DNA from: Phycicoccus avicenniae_A
Lineage (GTDB): Bacteria > Actinomycetota > Actinomycetes > Actinomycetales > Dermatophilaceae
Length of the DNA: 64,000 nucleotides
Assembly (NCBI RefSeq): GCF_050496545.1
Contig: NZ_JBNVZV010000005.1
Coordinates: 62,001-126,000, forward strand
Direction of reading: 5' to 3'
Every line of letters starts with the position of its first letter. The stretch's first letter is position 1. The position numbers and the translations under genes were made by a program. Positions 56,746-64,000 of this stretch are shown one piece after another. The notes beneath the pieces are model-generated. The model searched no databases. It worked only from the letters and a program-made list of their open reading frames with translations, and was not told the origin of the DNA.

Positions 56746-58101
56746 TCAGCCCGGCCGGTCGTCGAGGTCGCGGGAGATGCCGGGGAGCAGCGTCTCGCCC
56801 CGGCGCAGCGCCTCGAGCGCCTCGGGGTTCACGGCGTCGATGTGCTCCAGGCTCTTGCGGCGGTAGCGCACCAGCTGGACGACGCCGACGCCCCAGAAGA
56901 GGAACTGCACCGACATCGCGAGGCGGAAGTCGGCCAGCGTGTAGTCCTCCGGTCCGCCCGGCGCGAGGCGGTCGAGGACGACGCCGATCAGGGCGATGGC
57001 CAGCAGGGACGCCGTGAACCCGCCGACGTTGACCACCCCGGTGGCCCGGCCGAGCCGCGAGGACGGGTGGAAGGTGCGGGCCAGGTCGAAGCCGACCATC
57101 GAGCCGGGGCCGCCCACGGCGGTGACGACGGCGAGGAGCACCAGCACCCAGCCCGGTGCCGGCCCCGGCCAGAGCAGGACGACCGCCCACGACGTCGCGA
57201 TGACGGCGACGATGCCGAGGACCAGCTGCGAGCGCCGGTACGGCAGACGGGCGGTGAACGTGGCGATGACCGGCCCGGCCGCCATCGCCGTGAAGGTCAT
57301 GACGACGAGGACGAGCGAGGCGTCCCGCTCCGACATCCCCTCGCTGAGCAGGAACGGGTAGCCCCAGAGCATGGTGAAGACGGTCGCGCCGAACTGGGAG
57401 GTGAAGTGCACCCAGAGCCCCAGCCGGGTGCCGGGGTTGCCCCACACCTCGGCGAGGGTCCGGGCCAGCGCGCGCACCTTGATCCGCTCGACGGCCTCGC
57501 CGCGGTACGGGGAGTCCTTGACGACGAGGACGAGCGCGACGGTGAGCACGAGCCCGATGCCGCCCGCCGTCGCGAACGAGCGGGTCCAGCCGTAGGTCGA
57601 GAGAGCGGCGGCGAGCGGGGTGGCGGCCACCACCGCCCCGAGCTGGCCGACCATGCCGGAGAGCTGGGTGACGAAGGGCGCCTGCTTGACGCGGAACCAC
57701 ACCGCGACCAGGCGGAGCAGCGAGGTGAAGACCATCGCGTCGCCGGCGCCGAGCATCACGCGGGCGGCCAGGCCCACGGGGAAGGAGCCGGCGACCGCGA
57801 ACCACAGCTGGCCCGCCGACATGAGCACCAGCCCGGTGAGCAGCAGGCGCTTGGAGCCGAACCGGTCGAGGAGGACGCCGACCGGGATCTGCATCGCCGC
57901 GTAGACGGTCAGCTGGACCACGGTGAAGGTCGAGAGCTGGGCCGCGGAGATGTCGAAGCGCTCGGCCGCGAGCAGGCCGGCGACGCCCAGCGAGGTGCGG
58001 TGGAAGACGGCGAGGACGTAGACCGACAGCGCCACGGACCAGATGGCCCAGGCCCGGCGCTTGCCGATGGTGTGCACCTGGCGGAGCACGGGGCGGGTCA
58101 C
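56746..58101 (-). CDS. MFS transporter (NarK-like layout)
   Basis: A 451-residue permease with twelve helices. LDRFGSKRLLLTGLVLMSAGQ is motif A in the loop between helices 2 and 3. RVMLGAGDAMVFTSLLRLVAVWF resembles the nitrate/nitrite and organophosphate-like MFS branch, but the substrate is not certain. The GTG at 58101 starts VTRPVLRQVHTIGKRRAW, a basic cytoplasmic N-terminus. The open frame further upstream runs into an intergenic palindrome and the SDR gene. Confidence 0.85.
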   Translation of the reverse strand: MTRPVLRQVHTIGKRRAWAIWSVALSVYVLAVFHRTSLGVAGLLAAERFDISAAQLSTFTVVQLTVYAAMQIPVGVLLDRFGSKRLLLTGLVLMSAGQLWFAVAGSFPVGLAARVMLGAGDAMVFTSLLRLVAVWFRVKQAPFVTQLSGMVGQLGAVVAATPLAAALSTYGWTRSFATAGGIGLVLTVALVLVVKDSPYRGEAVERIKVRALARTLAEVWGNPGTRLGLWVHFTSQFGATVFTMLWGYPFLLSEGMSERDASLVLVVMTFTAMAAGPVIATFTARLPYRRSQLVLGIVAVIATSWAVVLLWPGPAPGWVLVLLAVVTAVGGPGSMVGFDLARTFHPSSRLGRATGVVNVGGFTASLLAIALIGVVLDRLAPGGPEDYTLADFRLAMSVQFLFWGVGVVQLVRYRRKSLEHIDAVNPEALEALRRGETLLPGISRDLDDRPG

Positions 58102-58170
58102 GGAGGCGATTCTACGAGCGCCGGGAGCCTCGGCCGTCCGCCGTCCGCCAGCCCGAGCCCCTCCCTTCGA

Positions 58171-58216
58171 GTCGAGTGCGGAGGTGGTCGCCCCGGCAGC
58201 CACCTCCGCACTCGAC
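58171..58216. repeat. Perfect 17-bp inverted repeat
   Basis: GTCGAGTGCGGAGGTGG (58171-58187) and its exact complement (58200-58216) flank a 12-base loop, 20 bases beyond the SDR stop codon. It may end the gabT-SDR transcript. Its outer end CTCGACGG is the same as that of the 29-bp repeat at 40816-40881. Confidence 0.7.
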
Positions 58217-58235
58217 GGCGCATGGTTGGGGGTGT

Positions 58236-59039
58236 TCAGCGGGGCAGGCGCTCCTCGGCCACGCCGTTGCCGCCGTCGACGACGAGCAGCTGCCCGGTGA
58301 CGTACGCCGCGCCGGGGCTCGCGAGGAAGGCGACGGCGGCGGCCACCTCGGCGGGCGTCCCCGAGCGCCCGGCCGGCACGAGGTGGCCCTCGCGCTCCTC
58401 GGACGGCGTCTGCGACCCGGTGGCGACCCACCCGGGCGCGACCGCGTTCGCGGTGATGCCGTGCCGCGCCTCGTCGACCGCCACCGCCCGCGCCAGTCCG
58501 ACCAGCCCGGCCTTGGCCGCGGCGTACGCGACGTCGGAGCGCAGCGCCATGACCGGGCCGGCCGTCGAGGAGACCATCACGATGCGCCCGGAACCGCTGC
58601 GGCGCACGTGCGGCAGCGCGGCGCGGGTCACGAGGTAGGCGGTGTCGAGGTTGCGCGCGATCGAGGCCGACCACCGGTCGGGCGGCGTGCCCTCGAGGTC
58701 GCCCTGCAGGTAGTCACCGCCCGAGGCGACCGACACCATCCCTGCGTTGTTGACGAGGACGTCGAGCCCGCCGCCGAGTTCGAGCGCCGCCGCCACGGCC
58801 GCCGATGCGCCGGCCTCGGTCGTCAGGTCGGCGACGGCCCCGGCGGCCTCGTGGCCCTCGGCCCGCAGCTCGGCGGCCCGCTCGTGAGCGCGGTCGGTGG
58901 TCGCCCCGAGGACGACCCGCGCGCCGCACTCGGCGAGCAGGCGTGCGCACGCCATCCCGATGCCGCTCGGCGACCCGGCACCGGTGACGAGCGCGGTGCG
59001 CCCCGAGAGGTCGAACGCGGCGGGGAGGGAGGGGGCCAC
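58236..59039 (-). CDS. Short-chain dehydrogenase/reductase
   Basis: A 267-residue NAD(P)-dependent oxidoreductase of the classical SDR type. TGAGSPSGIG (19-28) binds the cofactor; NNAG (97-100), S157/S158, Y172 and K176 (YAAAK) form the active site. The C-terminus (GQLLVVDGGNG) is FabG-like. The GTG lies 2 bases after the gabT stop, so the two are co-transcribed; a role in GABA or succinate-semialdehyde metabolism is possible but unproven. Confidence 0.92.
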   Translation of the reverse strand: MAPSLPAAFDLSGRTALVTGAGSPSGIGMACARLLAECGARVVLGATTDRAHERAAELRAEGHEAAGAVADLTTEAGASAAVAAALELGGGLDVLVNNAGMVSVASGGDYLQGDLEGTPPDRWSASIARNLDTAYLVTRAALPHVRRSGSGRIVMVSSTAGPVMALRSDVAYAAAKAGLVGLARAVAVDEARHGITANAVAPGWVATGSQTPSEEREGHLVPAGRSGTPAEVAAAVAFLASPGAAYVTGQLLVVDGGNGVAEERLPR

Positions 59040-59041
59040 GC

Positions 59042-60376
59042 TCAGGCCAGCGCCGCGCCCATCGACTCCTCGAGGACGTCCATCGCCTCGTGGAGCAGGT
59101 CGTCACCGATGGAGAGCGGCGGCAGGAAGCGGAAGACGTTGCCGTAGGTGCCGCAGGTGAGCGTGACGACGCCGCGCTCGTGGCAGCCCTTGTTGACCGC
59201 GCCGGCGAGCGCCGCCGCGGGCTCCTTGGTGGCCGGGTCGGTGACGAGCTCCATCGCCATCATCGCGCCGCGGCCGCGGACCTCGCCGATCTCGGGGTGC
59301 TTCTCGGCGAGCGAGCCGAGCCGGTCGCCGAGGATCTTGCCGATGCTGCGCGCCCGGCCGGCGAGGTCGTCGACCTCCATCGACTCGATGCTCGCGAGCG
59401 CCGCGGCGCAGGCCACCGGGTTGCCGCCGTAGGTGCCGCCGAGGCCACCGCCGTGCACGGCGTCCATCAGGTCGGCGCGGCCGGTGACTCCGGCGAGCGG
59501 CATCCCGCCGGCGATGCCCTTGGCGGTCGTGATGAGGTCGGGGACGACGCCCTCGTGGTCGCTGGCGAACCAGTCACCGGTGCGGCAGAACCCGGACTGC
59601 ACCTCGTCGGCGACGAAGACGATGCCGTGCTCACGGCAGTACTCGGCCAGGCCGGGCAGGAAGCCCTCCGGCGGGACGATGAAACCGCCCTCGCCCTGGA
59701 TCGGCTCGATGACGACGGCGGCGGTGTTCTCCTCGCCGACCTGCGCGTGGATCATGTCGGTCACCGTGCGCAGCGCCTCCTCGGCGCAGCGCTCGGGGCC
59801 GCCGGCCCATCGGTACGGGTAGGCCATCGGCACGCGGTAGACCTCGGGGGCGAACGGCCCGAAGCGGTGCTTGTAGGGCATGTTCTTCGCGGTCATGCCC
59901 ATCGTGAGGTTCGTGCGGCCGTGGTAGCCGTGCTCGAAGACGACGACGGCCTGGCGACCGGTGGCGTGCCGGGCGATCTTCACGGCGTTCTCGACGGCCT
60001 CGGCACCGGAGTTGAACAGCGCCGAGCGCTTCTCGTGGTCGCCGGGCGTGAGCTGGTTGAGCTTCTCGCACACCCCGAGGTACGGCTCGTAGGGCGTGAC
60101 CATGAAGCAGGTGTGCGTGAACCGGGCGATCTGCTCGGTGACGGCGTCGACGACCCGCTGGTTGCCGTTGCCGACGGTCGTCACGGCGATGCCGGAGCCG
60201 AGGTCGATCAGCTGGTTGCCGTCGACGTCGCGGATGATGCCGCCCGCGCCCTCGGTGACGTAGACCGGCAGGCCGGTGCCCACGCCGGAGGCGACCGCGG
60301 CGCTCTTGCGGGCCTGGAGCTCCTGGGAGCGCGGGCCGGGGATGGCGGTCGCGAGGATCCGCTGCTGCTCGATCAT
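59042..60376 (-). CDS. gabT: 4-aminobutyrate aminotransferase
   Basis: A 444-residue PLP enzyme (class III) converting GABA and 2-oxoglutarate to succinate semialdehyde and glutamate. D257 (FVADEVQSGFCRTG) and the Schiff-base lysine K286 (TTAKGIAGG) are in place, with NSGAEAVENAVKIAR and FEHGYHGRTN segments typical of GabT. ATG start. First gene of a pair with the SDR. No succinate-semialdehyde dehydrogenase gene is next to it. Confidence 0.94.
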   Translation of the reverse strand: MIEQQRILATAIPGPRSQELQARKSAAVASGVGTGLPVYVTEGAGGIIRDVDGNQLIDLGSGIAVTTVGNGNQRVVDAVTEQIARFTHTCFMVTPYEPYLGVCEKLNQLTPGDHEKRSALFNSGAEAVENAVKIARHATGRQAVVVFEHGYHGRTNLTMGMTAKNMPYKHRFGPFAPEVYRVPMAYPYRWAGGPERCAEEALRTVTDMIHAQVGEENTAAVVIEPIQGEGGFIVPPEGFLPGLAEYCREHGIVFVADEVQSGFCRTGDWFASDHEGVVPDLITTAKGIAGGMPLAGVTGRADLMDAVHGGGLGGTYGGNPVACAAALASIESMEVDDLAGRARSIGKILGDRLGSLAEKHPEIGEVRGRGAMMAMELVTDPATKEPAAALAGAVNKGCHERGVVTLTCGTYGNVFRFLPPLSIGDDLLHEAMDVLEESMGAALA

Positions 60377-60520
60377 GGCGGCATCCTAACCGCGCGAAAT
60401 CCCCGCCGAAAGCGGCGGAATCCGTCGTCCCACGGGCCGTCGAGGCCCCGATCCGCGCCGGGAGCGTGGCCTGGTCGGGGACGGGGTAGGACCGACGCAC
60501 CACCGACGAAGGAGGCGGCC

Positions 60521-60793
60521 GTGCCCGCACGCAAGGACCCCGGCCCCTCGGTCAAGGACGCCGAGCTCTACGAGAGGCTCCGTGACGAGGGCAACAGCAA
60601 GGAGAAGTCGGCGCGCATCGCCAACGCCGCCGCGAACAGCTCGCGCTCGGCCGTCGGGCGTCGCGGGGGCCGCTCCGAGGCCTACGAGGAGTGGACCAAG
60701 GACGAGCTGATGCGGCGCGCCCGCGAGATCGGGATCGACGGGCGGTCCTCGATGACCAAGGCCGAGCTCGTGGAGGCGCTGCGCTCGCACTGA
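60521..60793 (+). CDS. Rho_N-like DUF7218-type small protein
   Basis: A 90-residue basic protein. The N-terminal half (KDAELYERLRDEGNSKEKSARIANAAAN) is the conserved DUF7218-like part; the C-terminal half (TKDELMRRAREIGIDGRSSMTKAELVEAL) looks like the Rho N-terminal/SAP-like helix-extension-helix that binds nucleic acid. AAGGAGG lies 6 bases before the GTG, the best ribosome site in the window. Divergent from gabT. Followed by a strong hairpin. Confidence 0.85.
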   Translation: MPARKDPGPSVKDAELYERLRDEGNSKEKSARIANAAANSSRSAVGRRGGRSEAYEEWTKDELMRRAREIGIDGRSSMTKAELVEALRSH

Positions 60794-60853
60794 CCCCCGG
60801 CCAGACCGGGACCCCTCGTGACCTGCGACGACGCCGCCCGCGGGACAACGAGA

Positions 60854-60898
60854 GGCGCCCGAGAGCTGCGTGCAGGGGGGTCGCAGCTCCCGGGCGCC
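60854..60898 (+). terminator. Strong hairpin after the Rho_N-like gene
   Basis: Two 8-bp stems (GGCGCCCG/CGGGCGCC and GAGCTGCG/CGCAGCTC) are separated by one A-C mismatch and close an 11-base loop. It lies 60 bases after the stop codon and before the response regulator gene. Confidence 0.7.
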
Positions 60899-61009
60899 GG
60901 CTCGGGGTCACCATCCGCCCGTGGGGCGGTCCATGACACGAGTATCGTACCCGACGGGGACCCGTGGTCGGTCCCGCAGTGACGACGAGGCGGGAAGGCG
61001 GGAGACGGC

Positions 61010-61699
61010 GTGAGGCTCCTGCTCGTCGAGGACGAACGCCCCCTGGCCGCGGCCCTGGACGACGCGCTGCGCGAGGCCGGCTGGGTCGTCGACCTCTGCG
61101 AGGACGGCCGTGAGGGGCTGCGGATGGGCGTGGTCGGCCAGTACGACGTCGTCGTCCTCGACATCATGCTGCCGGGGATGAACGGCTACGACGTCCTCAA
61201 GCACCTGCGCGAGCACAAGGTGTGGACCCCCGTCCTGATGCTCACCGCCAAGGACGGCGAGTTCGACCAGACCGACGCCTTCGAGCTCGGCGCCGACGAC
61301 TACGTGACCAAGCCCTTCAGCACGCCGGTCCTCCTGGCCCGGCTCCAGGCGCTCGCCCGGCGCGGGGCTCCCGAGCGCCCGGTCGCCCTGACCGCCGGCC
61401 CGCTGAGCCTGGACCCCACCACCCGCCGGGTCACCCGCGAGGGCCGCGAGATCCAGCTGACCGCCCGCGAGTACGCACTGCTGCACCACCTGATGCGCAA
61501 GGCCGGCCTGGTGCAGAGCAAGGCCGAGATCCTCGAGAACGTCTGGGACTCGGACTACCCCGGCGCCGACAACGTCGTCGAGGTCTACATCGGGTACCTG
61601 CGCCGGAAGGTCGACACCCCCTTCGACGTCAAGGTCATCGAGACCGTGCGGGGTCTGGGCTACCGGCTCAACCCGCTGGAGGTCCCGCCGGGAGCCTGA
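61010..61699 (+). CDS. OmpR-family response regulator
   Basis: A 229-residue regulator. Receiver domain: E7/D8, phospho-acceptor D51, T79 and K101. The winged-helix domain (about 130-225) ends in RGLGYRLNP. GTG start with GGGAG upstream. Its likely partner kinase is encoded tail to tail on the other strand, with a 32-base overlap of the 3' ends, rather than downstream in an operon. Confidence 0.92.
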   Translation: MRLLLVEDERPLAAALDDALREAGWVVDLCEDGREGLRMGVVGQYDVVVLDIMLPGMNGYDVLKHLREHKVWTPVLMLTAKDGEFDQTDAFELGADDYVTKPFSTPVLLARLQALARRGAPERPVALTAGPLSLDPTTRRVTREGREIQLTAREYALLHHLMRKAGLVQSKAEILENVWDSDYPGADNVVEVYIGYLRRKVDTPFDVKVIETVRGLGYRLNPLEVPPGA

Positions 61700-63047
61700 C
61701 GGCGAACCGGCACCACCCCTCGGGGCTCTCGGTGGCCTGCACCGTGCCGTCGTGCGCGGCCACCACCTCGGCGACGATCGCGAGGCCCAGCCCCGTGCCA
61801 CCGGTGCCGCGGGTCCGGGAGTCGTCCAGCCGCACGAAGCGACCGAAGACGCGCTCCCGGTCGCGCGGGTCGATCGGGGGGCCGTCGTTGTCGACGGTCA
61901 GCACCGCCTCCTCCCCCTCGTGGGCCAGCCGCACGCGCACGACCTCGGTCATGTGCCGCTCGGCGTTCTCGAGGAGGTTGCGCACGACGCGCCCCAGCCG
62001 CGCCGGGTCGGCGTCGAGGCGCACCGGCTCGACCGCGACGGAGACGGGCATCCCCCGGGCGCGCAGCGCGCCGGTCTCGGCGAGCACGACGTCGTCGAGG
62101 TCGACCTCGGTGCGGTGCAGGACCATCGCGTGCTCGTCGGCCGAGGCGAGGGTCAGGAGGTCCTCGACGAGCACCGCGAGCCGGTCGACCTCCGCCGAGG
62201 CGCGGGCCGAGACGCTGGCGCGCTCGGGGGGCGGGCGCTCCTCGGCGAGCCGGTCGAGCAGGACCCGGATGGTGGCCAGCGGGCTGCGCAGCTCGTGGCC
62301 GGCGTCCGCGACGAACGCGCGCCGCGAGGCGTCGGCGTGCTCCATCCGGTCCAGGAGGTGGTTCATCGTCTCGGCGAGGCGGGCCAGCTCGTCGCGCCCC
62401 GCGGGCACCTCGAGCGCCGGTCCCGGCCGCGGGGGCGCCCCGGAGGAGGTGATCGCCTCGACCTGGTCGCGCATCCGCTCCACGGGCCGCAGCGCCTGGC
62501 CGACGGCGAACGTCGTCACCGAGCCGAGCAGGGCGATCAGGCCGACCGCCCCGATGAAGGCGAACTCGGTGGACTGCCCGAGAGCGGCCGCCTCCACCCG
62601 GGTCGGCACCCCGACGAGCAGCGTGTAGTGCGTGCCCTCGGGGTCGACGGCGTCGGCGACCGCGACGACGTAGGACCCCGGCCGCTGCCCCGGCAGGTCC
62701 TCGACGGACCCGATCCGGACCTGCGAGCCCTCGACCTCGGGCCGCACGAGCGGCGACGTGGGCGCCCCACCGGTCGCCGCCACCACCTCACCGGTGCGCG
62801 GTTCGACGACCTGGAGGATGCGCGTGCCGCCGGCGACGGCGTGCGTGGCGATGAGGTCGCTGACGCCGTTGACCGCGAGGCCGGCCCGCAGCTCGAGGAC
62901 CTCGGCCTCGGCGACGTCGCGGGCGGAGGCCTCGAGGACCTGGTTGAGCGAGATGTACACCAGCCCGGCGAGGGCGGCGCTGATGAGCAGGACCACCGGC
63001 ATCGTCAGGGCGAGGATGCGGCTCCTCAGACCCAGCCGGACGCGCAT
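61668..63047 (-). CDS. Sensor histidine kinase
   Basis: A 459-residue membrane kinase. Helices at about 10-33 and 160-182 enclose an extracytoplasmic sensor of about 125 residues. HAMP follows (about 184-238). The H-box AGHELRSPLATIRVLL has H251. N box NLLENAERH and GTGGTGLGLAI complete the ATPase. ATG start. Convergent and overlapping with the response regulator gene; no other regulator is adjacent, so pairing is likely but not proven. Confidence 0.9.
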   Translation of the reverse strand: MRVRLGLRSRILALTMPVVLLISAALAGLVYISLNQVLEASARDVAEAEVLELRAGLAVNGVSDLIATHAVAGGTRILQVVEPRTGEVVAATGGAPTSPLVRPEVEGSQVRIGSVEDLPGQRPGSYVVAVADAVDPEGTHYTLLVGVPTRVEAAALGQSTEFAFIGAVGLIALLGSVTTFAVGQALRPVERMRDQVEAITSSGAPPRPGPALEVPAGRDELARLAETMNHLLDRMEHADASRRAFVADAGHELRSPLATIRVLLDRLAEERPPPERASVSARASAEVDRLAVLVEDLLTLASADEHAMVLHRTEVDLDDVVLAETGALRARGMPVSVAVEPVRLDADPARLGRVVRNLLENAERHMTEVVRVRLAHEGEEAVLTVDNDGPPIDPRDRERVFGRFVRLDDSRTRGTGGTGLGLAIVAEVVAAHDGTVQATESPEGWCRFAVRLPAGPPAG

Positions 63048-63101
63048 GCGGCGAGTCTAGGCCGGGGCCGCGCGGGCGACCCGGTGGGCGAGGATGGGGC
63101 G

Positions 63102-64000
63102 ATGACACCGCCGCCCCGCTCGTTCGTCCTCCGCTCCGGGGGGCTGGCCCTCGAGGTCCTCACCTCCGGGGCGTCGGTGCGCCGCCTCGTGGTCGACGAC
63201 GGACGCCCCGGCGAGGACCCGGTCGACGTCGTCCTCGGCCACGCGGACCCCGCGACCTACGTGGGTGGGGGCGGCTACCTCGGCGCGACCGTCGGTCGGT
63301 TCACCAACCGCCTCGCGGGCGGCACGGCGACGGTCGACGGGGTGGCCGTGCAGGTGCCGGCGAACGACGGACCGAACGCGCTGCACGGTGGCCCGGAGGG
63401 CTTCGACGCGCGCGAGTGGGAGGTGCTCGACGACGGCCCGGCGCACCTGCTGCTCGGGCTGACCAGCCCCGACGGCGACCAGGGGCTGCCCGGCGAGGTC
63501 GTGGCGCGGGCGCGGTACACGCTGCGCGAGAACGAGGTCGAGGTCTCGTACGAGGCGACGACCACGCGTACCACGCTGCTCGGCCTCACCAACCACTCCT
63601 ACTTCCATCTCGACGGCGAGGGCTCCGGCGACGTCCTCGACCACACGCTCGAGGTGGCGGCCTCGGCGTACACGCCGGTGGGTGACGGTCTCGTGCCGAC
63701 CGGCGAGGTGGCCCCGGTCGCCGGCACCCCCCTCGACCTCCGGGCCGGTCCGCACATCGGCGACGTGCTGGCCCGGGAGTCCGAGCAGCTCGGGCTCGCC
63801 GGGGGCATCGACCACCACTTCGTCGTGGACGGCGACGGGATGCGCCGGGCCGCGGTGCTCACCGGGCGTTCGGGGCGGCGGCTCGAGGTGCACACCGACC
63901 GGCCGGGGGTGCAGGTCTACACGGGCGCCCACTTCGACGGCAGCGTCGTCGGGCTCGGCGGGCGCCCCTACGACCGGGCGGCCGGGGTGGCGCTGGAGAC
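63102..64000 (+). CDS. galM: Aldose 1-epimerase (3' end outside window)
   Basis: Interconverts alpha and beta anomers of aldoses such as galactose and glucose. The first 299 codons are present. GATVGRFTNRLAGG, NALHGGPEGFD with the first catalytic-site histidine, and NHSYFHLDGEG with the second are visible; the catalytic glutamate near the C-terminus should lie close to or beyond the window edge. ATG start. It is divergent from the sensor kinase, 54 bases away. Confidence 0.9.
   Translation, partial: MTPPPRSFVLRSGGLALEVLTSGASVRRLVVDDGRPGEDPVDVVLGHADPATYVGGGGYLGATVGRFTNRLAGGTATVDGVAVQVPANDGPNALHGGPEGFDAREWEVLDDGPAHLLLGLTSPDGDQGLPGEVVARARYTLRENEVEVSYEATTTRTTLLGLTNHSYFHLDGEGSGDVLDHTLEVAASAYTPVGDGLVPTGEVAPVAGTPLDLRAGPHIGDVLARESEQLGLAGGIDHHFVVDGDGMRRAAVLTGRSGRRLEVHTDRPGVQVYTGAHFDGSVVGLGGRPYDRAAGVALE

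Overview
The window is a 64 kb piece of a very GC-rich actinobacterial chromosome. The actinobacterial assignment rests on DUF2530, DUF3027, DUF3263 and DUF3349 proteins, a WXG100 protein, HrcA/CIRCE control of a lone groEL, many GTG starts, GTGA/TGATG gene overlaps, and an mprA-mprB-pepD-like trio. The mix resembles Micrococcales such as Intrasporangiaceae; that narrower placement is inference. I see no rRNA, tRNA, insertion sequence, prophage or CRISPR array. No gene-free stretch exceeds 300 bases. The longest, 37752-38041, carries a hairpin repeat array. In 24384-24653 I see nothing beyond presumed promoters.

Layout. 1-7034: purine permease (cut by the window edge), DUF2530, DUF3027 with a cold-shock protein, an MFS permease, a collagen-like membrane protein, HMG-CoA lyase and a DUF4190 protein. 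7047-16818: an envelope-stress block with a 1322-residue secreted protein divergent from response regulator, sensor kinase and HtrA protease, then a DUF2339 membrane protein. 16865-24383: HD hydrolase, DUF4031-Nudix, WXG100, GNAT, and a PhoD-like phosphatase with a MacB/FtsX-type ABC pair. 24654-29252: NYN-domain nuclease, groEL with two CIRCE operators, and a divergent M48 protease sharing that control region. 29262-37751: a six-gene carbohydrate uptake operon (binding lipoprotein, two permeases, UgpC-type ATPase, PHP hydrolase, GH38 mannosidase). 37892-38032: three hairpins with one constant loop. 38042-40785: phosphate transporter Pit behind a PHO box, with DUF3349. 40963-43472: DUF3263, a PLP decarboxylase and a HAD phosphatase. 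43600-46060: arsenic operon arsI-acr3-arsC divergent from arsR. 46085-47615: ung and an SGNH hydrolase whose start looks frameshifted. 47665-54780: a tightly overlapped operon of two glycosyltransferases, an ABC exporter and a 972-residue fusion of a glycosyltransferase with two APH-type kinase domains. 54925-60793: acyl-CoA dehydrogenase, lipoprotein, MFS, SDR, gabT and a Rho_N-like protein. 61010-63047: a second two-component pair, arranged tail to tail. 63102-64000: galM, cut by the right edge.

How they work together. Several units are self-contained: arsenic sensing and detoxification; oligosaccharide import plus intracellular mannosidase; stress proteostasis (GroEL, M48 protease, HtrA with its two-component system); and phosphate uptake under a probable PhoP box. 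The most novel parts are the glycosyltransferase/ABC/tandem-kinase operon, probably making and exporting an unidentified glycoconjugate, and the constant-loop, variable-stem hairpins at 37892-38032. Intergenic palindromes at several gene ends have perfect stems up to 29 bp.
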